Shown in pieces: positions 53,713-63,708 of a stretch of DNA of 64,000 bases. Made by a program: the position numbers and the translations under genes. Where the stretch lies: the NCBI GenBank assembly GCA_964017065.1, contig OZ024786.1, positions 8,003,047 through 8,067,046 on the forward strand, written 5' to 3'. The notes below the pieces were generated by a model that was not told the origin of the DNA, did no database searches, and saw nothing but the letters and a program-made list of their open reading frames with translations. Every line of letters starts with the position of its first letter. The first letter of the stretch is position 1. Source of the DNA: Haliclona indistincta (lineage: Eukaryota; Porifera; Demospongiae; Haplosclerida; Chalinidae).

Positions 53713-53775
53713 ATAATTTTAAGATGTACTTGTCTTTTACTTAAATCCAACAAAAAGTCTTACAATGTACCTGAG

Positions 53776-54110
53776 TTGTGCTGGTGGCTTCTTTGCCGTG
53801 GCATTAGTGTTCCAGCAACTCTAAACAAGAAACGTCTAGTGAAAAAATATAACAATGCTGTTTTATTTGCCCTTATATATAATTCCCAACATGTATACCA
53901 CTGTAGAAAACATAAAGTAGTAGATGCTAATCCACCAGTCAATGATTTAGATGCTTGCATGTCAACCTGGGACACTCAGTAAGCACTTTATCACTTGCCA
54001 GCTTGCCCTTTGTCTGGTTGGGAATCAGTCTCAGCAGCAAATCAAGCTAAGATGCACACAAAGATCCCAGTCCAACTCGAGGTTTGTATATCTTACCATT
54101 TTGATCATCT
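53776..54110 (+). repeat. Repeat unit flank, copy B (other copy 55436-55735)
   Basis: ATATAATTCCCAACATGTAT... and the peptide VNDLDACMSTWDTQ correspond to the block at 55436-55735 (NDLEACTESMSTWDAQ). Confidence 0.6.
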
Positions 54111-54117
54111 GCTTTAA

Positions 54118-54960
54118 TTTTACAGGCTTATTGTACGAATACCTGGCACACGGAAGTGGTATGTAAGCAGCATTTAGAGGTCTCCAACGAAGGTACACTC
54201 ACTGGGCATCAAGTTGACTAGATCATATTGAAATAAACTGTCGGCACCCTGAATACTGACATATACGATGTCACATGACACACTCACTGAAATCAGGCAT
54301 ATACCATGTCTACCTCTAAAAAAGGAGGTGATTTTAGAAAGATTCTTTAAATAACTAGTGATTCCAGAGTTAATTAGTTACTGCAGTATCACCAAGCATG
54401 CAAGTTTGTTCAACTGCTCTTTTCTTTAATTGAGTAGCAAAACAGGTATAGTAAGTGTGATCGAGAGAGAATGAAGGCTGGAGCACAGAGAACTGCATTT
54501 CAAGAGGAATTCACTCACCACCTACAACTTGTAGAGTGAGTAACACAAACAAACCAAGAGCTTTCTTACAAGACTTGTAACGTACTTGCATGAATATAAT
54601 CATTTTGCATTAAAAGGGAAGAGAGAAAAAGGTACCATCTTCATCGTGACAAATTAAGAGAATAACCAGCTAAATACATTCCCATAATTAAACTTAAAAT
54701 TGCCAACTTCGGATGATCAGTGCATGCCCCATCCTCCAGGTATAGAAATTTTGTATACAACAGGCGGACTACAATATGTGGTACGCTAGACTACTTGGAT
54801 CAGAGCAAGACAAACATCCCTGCTCCAGAGGCCAAGTTGACACAGAACCTGACCGGCCTACGCTCACACCTTACACATTGTACAACAATGTCCCAATGGC
54901 AAACAACTGTACACTTTCTATGATATCAAGCAATGGGCACACGACAGTTTGATGCAGTTT
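54118..54960 (+). repeat. DUF7869-like element, unit B (decayed)
   Basis: Same order as unit C, with many differences: VRIPGTRKWY, MKAGAQRTAFQEEFTHHLQL, then DQSKTNIPAPEAKLTQNLTG. The core HDSNLT region is missing, as the unit breaks off near 54950. Confidence 0.65.
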
Positions 54961-55435
54961 GTTGTACATTTGATGCAGTTTTAGCAACTCTAGAAGAGAT
55001 AGCAGAAGGAGAAGACAAATCACGCGCTGTTGAAGCAACAGGAATTTTGGCTCAAGTACAAACAAGTGTTTAGCGTCACTGGTTGTATTCCAACGAATAT
55101 TGTTCATCACCAAAAGTGTCCCTGGTCAGCTTCAAAGTAGAAATTTGAACCTGGCCAAAGCTGCTGATCTTATTCTTGCTTCTTATCAGTCCCATTTTTC
55201 AAAGTCCTAACTGAAGGGAAAAACACTGGACTCTCCTTACCAGTTGATATTCCAGATCCTCAGTTACAAACTCTTATTGACAAGGTACGTGCATTGATGT
55301 AGGAAGTGGTCAGCACTATTTAATATTCATGAGGCTGTCTGCACTTGTGAATTGAATTTTGCGGTCATGAATATTGTTACACGTTCATTATGCAATGGCC
55401 GTATTCATTTATCAGAAGAGTAAGTTCCCCACTAT
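54961..55435. other. Weakly coding linker; nothing identified
   Basis: Contains short frames such as ATLEEIAEGEDKSRAVEATG. I could not identify a product. Confidence 0.3.
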
Positions 55436-55744
55436 ATATAATTGCCAACAAGTATGCCACAGTAGAAAACAATTAGTAGATGCCAATGCACCAGTCAAAT
55501 GATTTAGAAGCTTGTACAGAAAGCATGTCAACCTGGGACGCACAGTATGCACTTTATCATTTGCCAGCTTGCCGTGTCAAATGGAACTTCAAGATAATTT
55601 TTCGAATATTGTGGAAAAAAAATTGCCACTCCCAAAACTACAGTATCCGACAAAGTACAGCTACCTTAAACAAGCACAGGCTTTGTTACTCCGTCCAACT
55701 CGAGGTTTGTATATCTTACCATTTTGATCATTAATTTTGCTTTA

Positions 55745-56870
55745 ATTCTACGGGCTTATTGTACAAATACCTGGCAAACGGAAGTGGTATAAAGCAGCAT
55801 TTAGAGCTCTCCGACGAAGGTACACTCACTGGGCATCAAGTCGACTAGATCATATTGAAACAAACTTTCGGCACCCTGAACACTGTCACATACGATGTCA
55901 CATGACACCCTCAATGAAAGCAGGCATATACCATGTCTACTTCTAAAAAGAGAAGGTGATTTTGGAAACATGCTTTAAATAAGTATTGATTCCAGAGTTA
56001 ATTAGTTACTGCAGTATCACCAAGCATGCAAGTTTGTTCAACTGCTCTTTTCTTTAATTGTGTAGCAAAACAGGTTCAAAAGTGTGATCTGTGCACAAAG
56101 TTAATGCCACTCAGAGCAGCAAAGCTGCAGTGACATCTATTCTACAAACTTGAACTAAATTTCTTCATGGTATGTTTGCGCAAGAGAGAGAATGAAGGCT
56201 GGAGCACAGAGACCTGCATTTCAAGAATAATTCACTCACCACCTACAACTTGTAGAGTGAGTAACACAAACAAACCAAGAGCTTTCTTACAAGACTTGTA
56301 ATGTATTTGCATGAATATAAGCAAAAAAAGGGAAGAGAGGAAGAAGTACCATCTTCATCGTGACAAATCAAGAGTACAACCAGCTAAATACATTCCCATC
56401 ATTATTGATGGCATGGATCAGAGTAAGACAAACATCCCTGCCCTTGCTCCAAAGGCCAAGTTGACACAGAACCTGACCCACCTACGCTCACACCTTACCC
56501 ATTGTACAACAATGTCCCAATTACAAACAAATGTACACTTTCTATGATATCAAGCAATGGCCACACGACAGTAACCTCACTCTCGAAGTATCGCCCCTCA
56601 TTCTACACACTTTGAAAGATAGGTTGCCACCAACTCTATACCTCCAAATGGACAACTGTGGTCGAGACAACAAGAATAGGTACTTCCTTGGGTTTTGTAC
56701 TCTGCTGGTGGCCAAAGGAGTCTTCAAAAAGGTAAACACAATGACATGAAGATTATAGAACACTAACTATTGCTGATACAATATACTAGGTACGGATCAG
56801 CATACCCATGAAGATGAGGATCAATTTTTTCAAGAGTGGCACAAAAAATTGAGGAAGAAGGGAGCCGACA
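55745..56870 (+). pseudogene. DUF7869-like element, unit C (best preserved)
   Basis: PGKRKWYKAAFRALRRRYTHW and HCHIRCHMTPSMKAGIYHVY lie at the start. Then come HLHRDKSRVQPAKYIPIIIDG with MDQSKTNIPAL, WPHDSNLTLEVSPLILHTLK, YLQMDNCGRDNKNRYFLGFC and, after a short gap, GTDQHTHEDEDQFFQEW. The HTHEDxDxxF step is the usual continuation of DUF7869. Stops and frame changes separate the blocks. The repeated presence of this element in units A-C indicates tandem or nested amplification. Confidence 0.7.
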
Positions 56871-56879
56871 GTTTCTCCG

Positions 56880-57740
56880 GTAGGCTCAGACTTGAGAAAG
56901 TACTACACCAGAGTCATATACCACCATTGTGAGCAAAGTCTAAGACATAAGGTCATGGATTGTATCCGTGTGAGGCCAGTTCTCACATGATATCTCGTAG
57001 TCATACTACCACACCAACATCAAAAAAGTTCTCATAGCACCCATAAGTTGCTGTATATCGTAGTCTGCATCATTATATAGCCATTTGTAACAATAATAAG
57101 AGACAGCCATAACTATATTTACACATGAATTATTTTTGTCTTGTTCTTCCTTGCAGTCAATCAGGAAATAGCTACTTCCCGACATAATTATCTATGCCGG
57201 CACTATGAACTGATTAACATCTATAGCATTTGATAGCAACAACTGATTGATTCACACATGTGCAGCTGCAGCTCCATTGTACTTCTAGAGAATTAGTCTT
57301 GCGTATTCTTCAGTGAGTTTGAATTCTTCAGTCTACACTCAGTGTCACTGTTGAGTAATCCCAACAACGAGCTGATCAAGTACTCGTTGAATATCATCCT
57401 GCTTGCTTGCTTGGAGTCTATGGCACTGAAAAGGCCTCTAGGTGTCTATGGTAGCTATGCTGAGCTACTTGCTGAAATACCACCTTCACTGGGAATGCGT
57501 GGTTTCCCACTCTGCAGTTCTTTCTAAAGTTTAAAAACAGGCTCATTCTGCACCTAGAGTCACACTGGAAGACCAGAGAGTCTTACAATTGTATGCACAT
57601 GTATTTCACTTACTGTTAGCTGTACTGACCAAAATAGACCTCTTGCAGTGACATAATAATTTGACGACCACCATATTGGTGCACAGGTGTGTGTATATAT
57701 ACGTATACACATGGGCAATAGTCTTAGATGGCATTAACAA
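56880..57740. other. No gene recognised
   Basis: One 61-aa frame (57342-57527, with LKRPLGVYGSYAELLAEIPP) may be a remnant exon; nothing else. Confidence 0.35.
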
Positions 57741-57744
57741 TCGC

Positions 57745-57960
57745 AAGCAAAAAAACGGCTAGTTTTGGACGGATGCTTTGCTTCAATTGAAGATAATGAC
57801 GCCAAGAAGAGATACCTAGAAAAACTAAAGTTTACTTACAGGATAGATCCTTACGAAACAGATAATGCTTCTAGATGGAAAATGTCTCAAGAATAAAAAA
57901 GTTCTTCAATACTGCTATCCTTCCAGAGTTAGTGGGGAAGTTTTATTCCCGAGGCTTAAA
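57745..57960 (+). pseudogene. Fragment with KKFFNTAILPELVGKFYSR
   Basis: LDGCFASIEDNDAKKRYLEK and DPYETDNASRW, then in another frame KKFFNTAILPELVGKFYSR. The sequence type (RY..K......DP) resembles the MRRFQEY frame at 58717, so both may come from one mobile-element family. Confidence 0.4.
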
Positions 57961-58255
57961 ATCTGCAGGCAGTACCTCAACTACGGTTACCCTCACAGTT
58001 ACCCGAAGGTTACCCTCACAGTTATGTGACCCTACTCTCGATACGAGTGCAGAGTACGCAGCATGGAGACTATGCGAGTAGAGGCCATGACACTCATCAC
58101 ACATTTGATCGTCAGGTATGTATGGGTTGATCTCAACCGTTTTGTCGATGTCTCCAATAATCACTCGAAAGTAATTGCTGGAAACAGCAGTCGTGAAGCT
58201 GACACGAGAGGAGAAGGTTACTCCACCGAAAGGATTCGTCTTGCTAATATCTGAA
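57943..58255 (-). pseudogene. CPEB-like: end of RRM2 and start of ZZ domain (inverted half)
   Basis: On the minus strand: GGVTFSSRVSFTTAVSSNYF, IIGDIDKTVEINPYIPDD and QMCDECHGLYSHSLHAAY. CPEB proteins have GAGRVTFS...AAI...F at the end of RRM2, then V-x-I-x-P-Y-x-x-D-x-x-C-x-x-C at the start of the ZZ domain. The ZZ domain decays after the first cysteine pair (CDEC). It continues the partial RRM2 on the plus strand at 58259. Confidence 0.65.
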
Positions 58256-58258
58256 TAC

Positions 58259-58628
58259 GAGTTGTGTGTGCACAGACTGATCAGTAGCTGTCTCGTGGAA
58301 GATGGAAAGCTGTCCTATCCTCTGTGAAACCTAACCTCTGTGACACGGGCAAACAAAAGTCCAAATCAAGCCATGGAAACTATCAGATAGCACCTTCAAC
58401 ATGGATCTCACTTCTCCAATCGATCCAAGGAAGACTATTTTCGTCGGTGGTATACCACGGTCCATGAAGGCCAGCAAGTTAGCTGTTATATACCTTTAAC
58501 TCACACTATGGTGGTGTGTGTTATTCTTGTATTGACTATAGTACAGATGACCTCAACTACTCTAAAGGCTCCGGCATATGCTCTGGTCTGATCTTTACAA
58601 GCCCAGTCTACAGTCAGTTGTCCAAATA
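58259..58628 (+). pseudogene. CPEB-like: end of RRM1 to middle of RRM2
   Basis: Plus strand: YELCVHRLISSCLVEDGKLS (end of RRM1), KVQIKPWKLSDSTFNMDLTS (linker) and PIDPRKTIFVGGIPRSMKAS (RNP2 of RRM2). After a one-base shift near 58494 comes HYGGVCYSCIDYSTDDLNYS. DPRKTIFVGG and YGGVCY are hallmark CPEB RRM2 strings. No intron is visible, so it looks like a processed copy. Its logical continuation is on the other strand, directly to the left. Confidence 0.75.
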
Positions 58629-58631
58629 GAG

Positions 58632-58881
58632 GGTTTTCACGGCGTTACGTTTACTTCAAATTTTGACGTAATGACGTCACGTGCATAGCAGCGGCCATTT
58701 TGGTGACCACGGCAAAATGAGAAGATTTCAAGAATACATTGATTCGCTTCCAGCAGAGGTTGCAAAGAGGTACAAGCGGAAGATCAGCCTTATTGAGATT
58801 GATCCTTTTACTCTGAGCGAAAAGAAGAGAACAATGACTTCATCGTTTGTTTGTACAATTGTAAAACTGATGTCCTCCTGA
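58632..58881 (+). mobile_element. 5' end of the MRRFQEY element
   Basis: Begins GGGTTTTCACGGCGTTACGT; a frame from 58717 reads MRRFQEYIDSLPAEVAKRYK and SLIEIDPFTLSEKKR before breaking off. The same first 110 bases sit at 30942-31057 in the opposite orientation. The two copies define the element's 5' end; its class is not known. Confidence 0.6.
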
Positions 58882-59611
58882 TCTCAGACATGATCAGTTA
58901 CGCTAATAGAGGTAGACTTTCTACAAGTGGTCTACTGGCGTTGTGGCTAGTCCTTCATCATGACAAGTCGTTAACTCCACCATTTGAATATAATCTTTTC
59001 CCCTCTATGCTACACCAAAAGTAAAATGAATATGAAGTTTTTCACGACTTTTCTAACCTGAGTGACATGGCTGTAGATGTTCTATTCGTACTGCTACTAT
59101 TCCACTCAATTCTAATGTGAGGACTGCACACGAAAATGAGCCACTCCATCCAGGAAAGAGAAGGTTAGACCAAGACCATAGTGAGAGTTCAGTAAAAAGG
59201 ACCTGAAAGAAGTGTTTATTGTGCTGACTTTTATAGTAATTACCTTTTCACTTTCCTAACTATTGTATTTGTTGTAAAATTGTGTCATCATTGTAAAATT
59301 GTGCCGTCGTTATTTATAGCATAGCAACAGCACTTTTGACGCAAAAGCTACGATGGAACGCTCTCTAGCTTGCTGACTTGAGTGTCCAGAGTAGCGCTGT
59401 GCGATTACATCGTTGTTACCGATTAATCGATTATTTCTCTACACTCGATACAAAATCGAACGAAAATAGCTTAATCGATTGTCCACGTGCACGCGGCGCG
59501 CGCGGCCGGCTAGTTGTTACTGCGCACGCGAACTTTATCGCGTGATCTAAAACGTGCAGAAAAAGATTGCTAGAGCTTCTTATACAAGCTACCTGCCATC
59601 GATCATCTGCC
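58882..59611. other. No gene recognised
   Basis: Only short frames. The last 150 bases contain dense CG dinucleotides (GCGCGCGCGGCC) and may be the promoter or subterminal part of the hAT element that follows. Confidence 0.35.
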
Positions 59612-60415
59612 ATGAGCGAGCCTAACTACCTGAAGGATGCTGATTTACTTCCTCTCAAGAACGCGACTAGTAAAGTGTGGAAGTTTTTCGGTTTTAAACA
59701 CAAGGATGGAGTAATCAGCGATCATAGTCACGTGAGTTTGTTTGGTCATCGTGCGTGAGTCGTAGTTATGACGCTGTTGTTTCACAGGTTTACTGTGCAA
59801 TTGCCAGTTGCAACAAGAGAGAACTGAAATACTGTGCGAATACCACGAATCTTGGAAACCACCTTAAGTCAAAACACCTTTCCATATATCGTACTTCTGG
59901 TCTCTCGAACGACAGGAACACACGTGACAGAGAGAATGATGACACAGGTTCTAGTCAGGGTAAAATTGAAAATGCCTTTATAACAAAGCTACCTAGCTCC
60001 AGTAAGAAGGCAAAACAATTAACAGATGCAGTCGGGTATTTTAAGCTAAAGATATGCAGCCTATCAGTGTCGTCCAAGGTTCTGGATTTAAGCACATGTT
60101 GTATTGCCTTGAGCCTCGTTATCAGGTTCCGCATAGAAAAACCTTTATGGAAAGAGTGATACCAGACCTCTATAAAAAATTCAAAGCGTGTATTATCCCC
60201 TCCATAACATCTGCAGATTGCTATGCTATCACTACCAATTGTTGGACTAGCTGTGCTAATGAAGCTTATATTGGTATTACCTTTCACACTATCACCACTG
60301 ATTGGGATCTCTAGCACTTTGTTCTTGAGAATTAAGAACTCTCAGAGCAGCACACTGCCGAGAATCTTGCCGAAGCTCTTACCAGTATCCTACAGCAATG
60401 GAAGCTTATGAAGGG
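59612..60415 (+). pseudogene. hAT (ZBED-type) transposase, N-terminal half
   Basis: Exon 1 (59612-59731) starts MSEPNYLKDADLLPLKN with the BED-finger start SKVWKFFGFKHKDGVI. Exon 2 (from 59788) gives VYCAIASCNKRELKYCANTT and NLGNHLKSKH, completing C-x-x-x-x-C...H-x4-H. After a one-base shift near 60040 come QPISVVQGSGFKHMLYCLEP, RVIPDLYKKFK and DCYAITTNCWTSCANEAY. In-frame stops follow at LstopHFVLENstop, and the copy breaks off after EALTSILQQWKLM near 60415. The catalytic C-terminal half and the dimerisation domain are absent. Confidence 0.8.
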
Positions 60416-60501
60416 AATACTAAGCAAGATCCCCTACGAGATTGTGAGCAGTAGATATATATACTGAAGTGATCAAGTGCTAGATCTCGTGTTAGACAAA
60501 A

Positions 60502-60553
60502 GACAATTGGTCAAGCCAAGTTAACACAGGATGAGTTGCTTACTGCAGTAATG
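60502..60553 (+). repeat. 50-bp duplicate of BEL/Pao integrase sequence
   Basis: ACAATTGGTCAAGCCAAGTT and the following 30 bases match 61152-61201 almost perfectly, 650 bases upstream of their normal place. Confidence 0.8.
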
Positions 60554-60662
60554 GAACAGCAGGCATTGACCTAAACAATGAAGGAGTACAAGATTGAACC
60601 ATCTGAGCAGCGCGCACTCACCTAATGCCTAACAGAAGACCGAGGAACAGATCAGACCACGA

Positions 60663-61892
60663 GTGATTGCGGTTACTAATGTGTGCCGCAGACACGAAGG
60701 AAAACCCTACTCTAATCCATTTCCCCCTCCTCTGCCTTCCTTTCGTGTTCAAGAGTCACCACCCTTCACAGTTGTCGACGTGGATTTTGCCGGACCTCTA
60801 TTTGTTAGAGTCAAGAAAGACCAATCTAATAAGGTTTGGATCGGCTTGTTTACATGTTGCACAACCAGAGCAGTGCATTTGGATATTGTTACCGACCTTG
60901 CTGCACCTACATTCATCAGAGTGTTGAAGAGATTTTCAGCTCGTCGTGGGTTCCCAAGAAAATTTGTTTCTGACAATGGAAAAACATTTAAGGCAGCAGC
61001 AACCATCTTAAAGATCCTCACCGACAACACAGAGATCTAACAGTACCTTTCCACGGCAGGAACCCAGTGGACATTCAACTTGCCCAAGGCTCCGTGGTGG
61101 GGAGGGGTCTTTGAGAGACTCATTCGCTCAGTGAAACGATGTCTAAAGAAAACAATTGGTCAAGCCAAGTTAACACAGGATGAGTTGCTTACTGCAGTAG
61201 TCGAGGTTGAATCTGTTTTAAACTCTCGCCGTCTATCTTACCTAACCTCAGATGATCTTGATCAACCTCTAACTCCCTCTCATCTTCTTTATGGTAGACG
61301 ACTACTCAATATGCCTGACTGCAATGACCCTGACGAAGCAGATGAAGACTATAACGCTGGCCCAGAAGTGCTCACAAGAAGGATAACGTACCTTGATCGC
61401 ACCTTGAACAATTTCTGGACGCGTTGGCAGAAGGAATACCTCCTTGAACAAAGAGAGGCTCATCGTCATCACAATGGAAAGGCAAGTCCTTCTAAGGTTA
61501 ATGTGAGAGACATTGTAGTCGTGCATTCAGAGAAGCTACCCAGAAGTCTTTGGAAACTTGGTAAAATTGAAAGGGTCATTCCCGGACGTGATGGACTAAT
61601 TAGAGGAGCTCTAATTCGAGTCGCCAAAAGAGGACGAGAAGCTACACACTTATCTCGCGCTATCTCGCTACTCTACCCATTAGAAACTGTCATCGGAACC
61701 ACAACCAATGACTCACCTACTGGTGACGAAGATACAGCTACCGATCAGAATTCCAGTCAAGTCTCGGACACAGTCGTTACTCAAGATACAACTTCTAAAG
61801 ATAATGAGTCCCCTCCTCACAAGCGCCCAAGTCGTCGAGCAGCATTTGAAGCTCGGGATCGCACCATCAGTCAAGCACTTAGTGAAGATTGA
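60663..61892 (+). pseudogene. BEL/Pao integrase and C-terminal domain, one stop
   Basis: The frame is open across the integrase except for one TAA (61038-61040). Catalytic-type residues are D in VVDVDFAGPLF, D in FVSDNGKTFKA and E in GGVFERLIRSVKR. After the core comes NSRRLSYLTSDD, TPSHLLYGRRL and the DUF5641-type tail (FWTRWQKEYLLEQREAH, VVVHSEKLPRSLWKLGKIE). It ends in a serine/threonine-rich segment. Gag, protease and reverse transcriptase are missing, so the element is truncated on its 5' side. A polypurine tract and LTR start follow at 62001. Confidence 0.85.
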
Positions 61893-62000
61893 CAGACATT
61901 GTCGTCAAGAGGATGTGTGAAACTGAACATGTACATTGTTGACATTATTATCATTATTGCCATTGATTATGTTATTAGACCCATTTTGACCAGTTTGGTC

Positions 62001-62030
62001 AAGGTGGGGAGTATGTTAGGAACAATTAGT
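62001..62030 (+). promoter_or_regulatory. BEL/Pao polypurine tract and start of 3' LTR
   Basis: AAGGTGGGGAG immediately precedes TGTTAGGAACA (62014 on), the typical junction of plus-strand primer and LTR. The far end of the LTR could not be fixed. Confidence 0.65.
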
Positions 62031-62119
62031 TCATTATTATTCATGACTTGATTATTATTGAAACACATGTTGTTCATACAAAGAAAATGGCTGCAAGCAA
62101 ATAGAAATTATCAAAGTCA

Positions 62120-62476
62120 ATCGTAGCGAGCATCGTTCCTTACAAGGATTGGGTGAAGCTCTTTGTCGGTCTTGGTAGATACTATTATGGGGTATTATAT
62201 ACAAGAAAGATGTTACCCCATGTTGCTGCCATATATTATGCACATCATGGTTTATACCATGTACCAGAGATGATCAGCCACTACAGCCAGGTACATACCT
62301 TCAAGAAATTTAGTGGCCAAGGTAAGAAGTATTATAATTGCAAGCAATGTCAAGTGTTTATTGATGTGGACGATATGACCATCGTGACTGCCAAACATAG
62401 TGGTACCAAGAGTAAATATACTCTTGGTAGTGCTAAGTCACTGCATGATATAGAGAACTTAAAAATAAGTTGGTAA
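62120..62476 (+). CDS. Unrecognised frame, about 118 aa
   Basis: An open stretch without a firm start contains PYKDWVKLFVGLGRYYYGVL, HHGLYHVPEMISHYSQ and YYNCKQCQVFIDVDD. A donor-like CAG|GTACAT at about 62289 suggests that only the first half is exon. It may lie partly inside the BEL/Pao LTR. No family recognised. Confidence 0.25.
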   Translation: MVASIVPYKDWVKLFVGLGRYYYGVLYTRKMLPHVAAIYYAHHGLYHVPEMISHYSQVHTFKKFSGQGKKYYNCKQCQVFIDVDDMTIVTAKHSGTKSKYTLGSAKSLHDIENLKISW

Positions 62477-62784
62477 GTTGGTGTAAAGAATTGTGTTTGC
62501 TTGTGTTTAGTTCTATTCCTCAAAAAGAGAGGTACAACAGCAAGCCCAAGAACACCAAGCATGCAGCTATAGCTAGCTGACACAGCTGTGTCAATGTAAG
62601 TTGTTATTCTGAAACTTGTCACTCCCCGTTCTTTGTCTTATACATGAGCACCATGGTTTCAAGCAGATTTCGAGGTCATATCGTCCATATGTGAGTTATA
62701 GTGATTGTCCTCTATCTGAAGTTTCCTGTCCATAATAGGAAATTGACACAGCTAGCTATTAATTATTGTTGTGTATTTTTCGCA

Positions 62785-62925
62785 GTTGAAAAAAGTCAGC
62801 TGCCTATGCACTTAGAAGCATTTACAATCAGGCACATTGCACAACAGGTAGAAAAAATGAGGGCCATTGAGGACAATCTACATCATACGACACGGTTATG
62901 CCCTCAAAGGTATAGTAGGATATAG
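62785..62925 (+). CDS. Unrecognised exon-like frame upstream of the TRAF remnant
   Basis: After the acceptor TTTTTCGCAG the frame reads VEKSQLPMHLEAFTIRHIAQ then QVEKMRAIEDNLHHT, helical and charged. It could be the coiled-coil region that precedes the MATH domain of a TRAF protein, but the link is by position only. Confidence 0.3.
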   Translation, partial: VEKSQLPMHLEAFTIRHIAQQVEKMRAIEDNLHHTTRLCPQRYSRI

Positions 62926-63240
62926 TAGGCTAGTGATATTACCACTTTAGTAAGCCACAATGCTTGATATGCATTATGATTAACAGTGACATAAATTATT
63001 AGAATGGAGTTGTACTAAAATGTAGTGACATTGTGAGCCTACAGCGTGTACAAGAAGTTCATTTAACTGCCCTATTTTATATATACCATGGCGTCATTAT
63101 AATTCAGTATTTGATCTCTTTAACAGGATCTCATCAGACCACTGCGCTCACAGCATTGATGAGAAGTACAAGACAATGGTTAGCAGAACATTCCAAACTC
63201 TGCATCTGAGATTAGACCTAATTGAGAAAATTTTGGAAAA

Positions 63241-63708
63241 CTGTTATGGAAGATAGACAACTTTAAAAGACGCCATCACGAGGCGGTGATTGGTATTTGA
63301 AAGTCACTTTCTTCTGTTCCATTTTATACCTCGACCCAGGGGTACAAAATGTGTGCCAGCGTCTTCCTGAACGGAAACGCTGAGGAAAGAGGGACTCACC
63401 TGAGTTTCTACATTGCAGTAATAGAAGGTCCTAATGATGCTCTACTCCCTCGGCTATTCCGCCAAGTTGTCAGCCTTCTTCTAATAAATCAGGAGACAGA
63501 ACATAGAAACATAGTCGGAATTTTCCGTCCGGATATTACCAGCCCTGCCTACATTCGACCAACTGGAGGCATAAACATGGCTACAGGATTACCAACATTG
63601 TGCTTGTTGGACTCCATCATTGACAACGACGAATTCATCAAAGATGACTGCATGTTTTTAGGAGTTGTTATTAACACAACCAACATTCCACAACCATGCC
63701 ATAACTAA
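63241..63708 (+). pseudogene. TRAF-type MATH domain with one internal stop
   Basis: LLWKIDNFKRRHHEAVIG opens the domain. A TGA at 63298-63300 interrupts one frame that continues VPFYTSTQGYKMCASVFLNG, RGTHLSFYIAVIEGPNDALL, FRQVVSLLLINQ and IVGIFRPDITSPAYIRPTGG, and ends GLPTLCLLD...DDCMFLGVVIN. W-K-I-x-x-F, Y-T-x-x-x-G-Y-K-M-C, LNG...RGTHLS and F-R-P-D...S are TRAF MATH signatures. Only the stop disrupts it. RING and TRAF zinc fingers were not found. The stop lies in the loop between the first strands, so a short intron could be considered, but no good donor and acceptor flank it. Confidence 0.75.
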
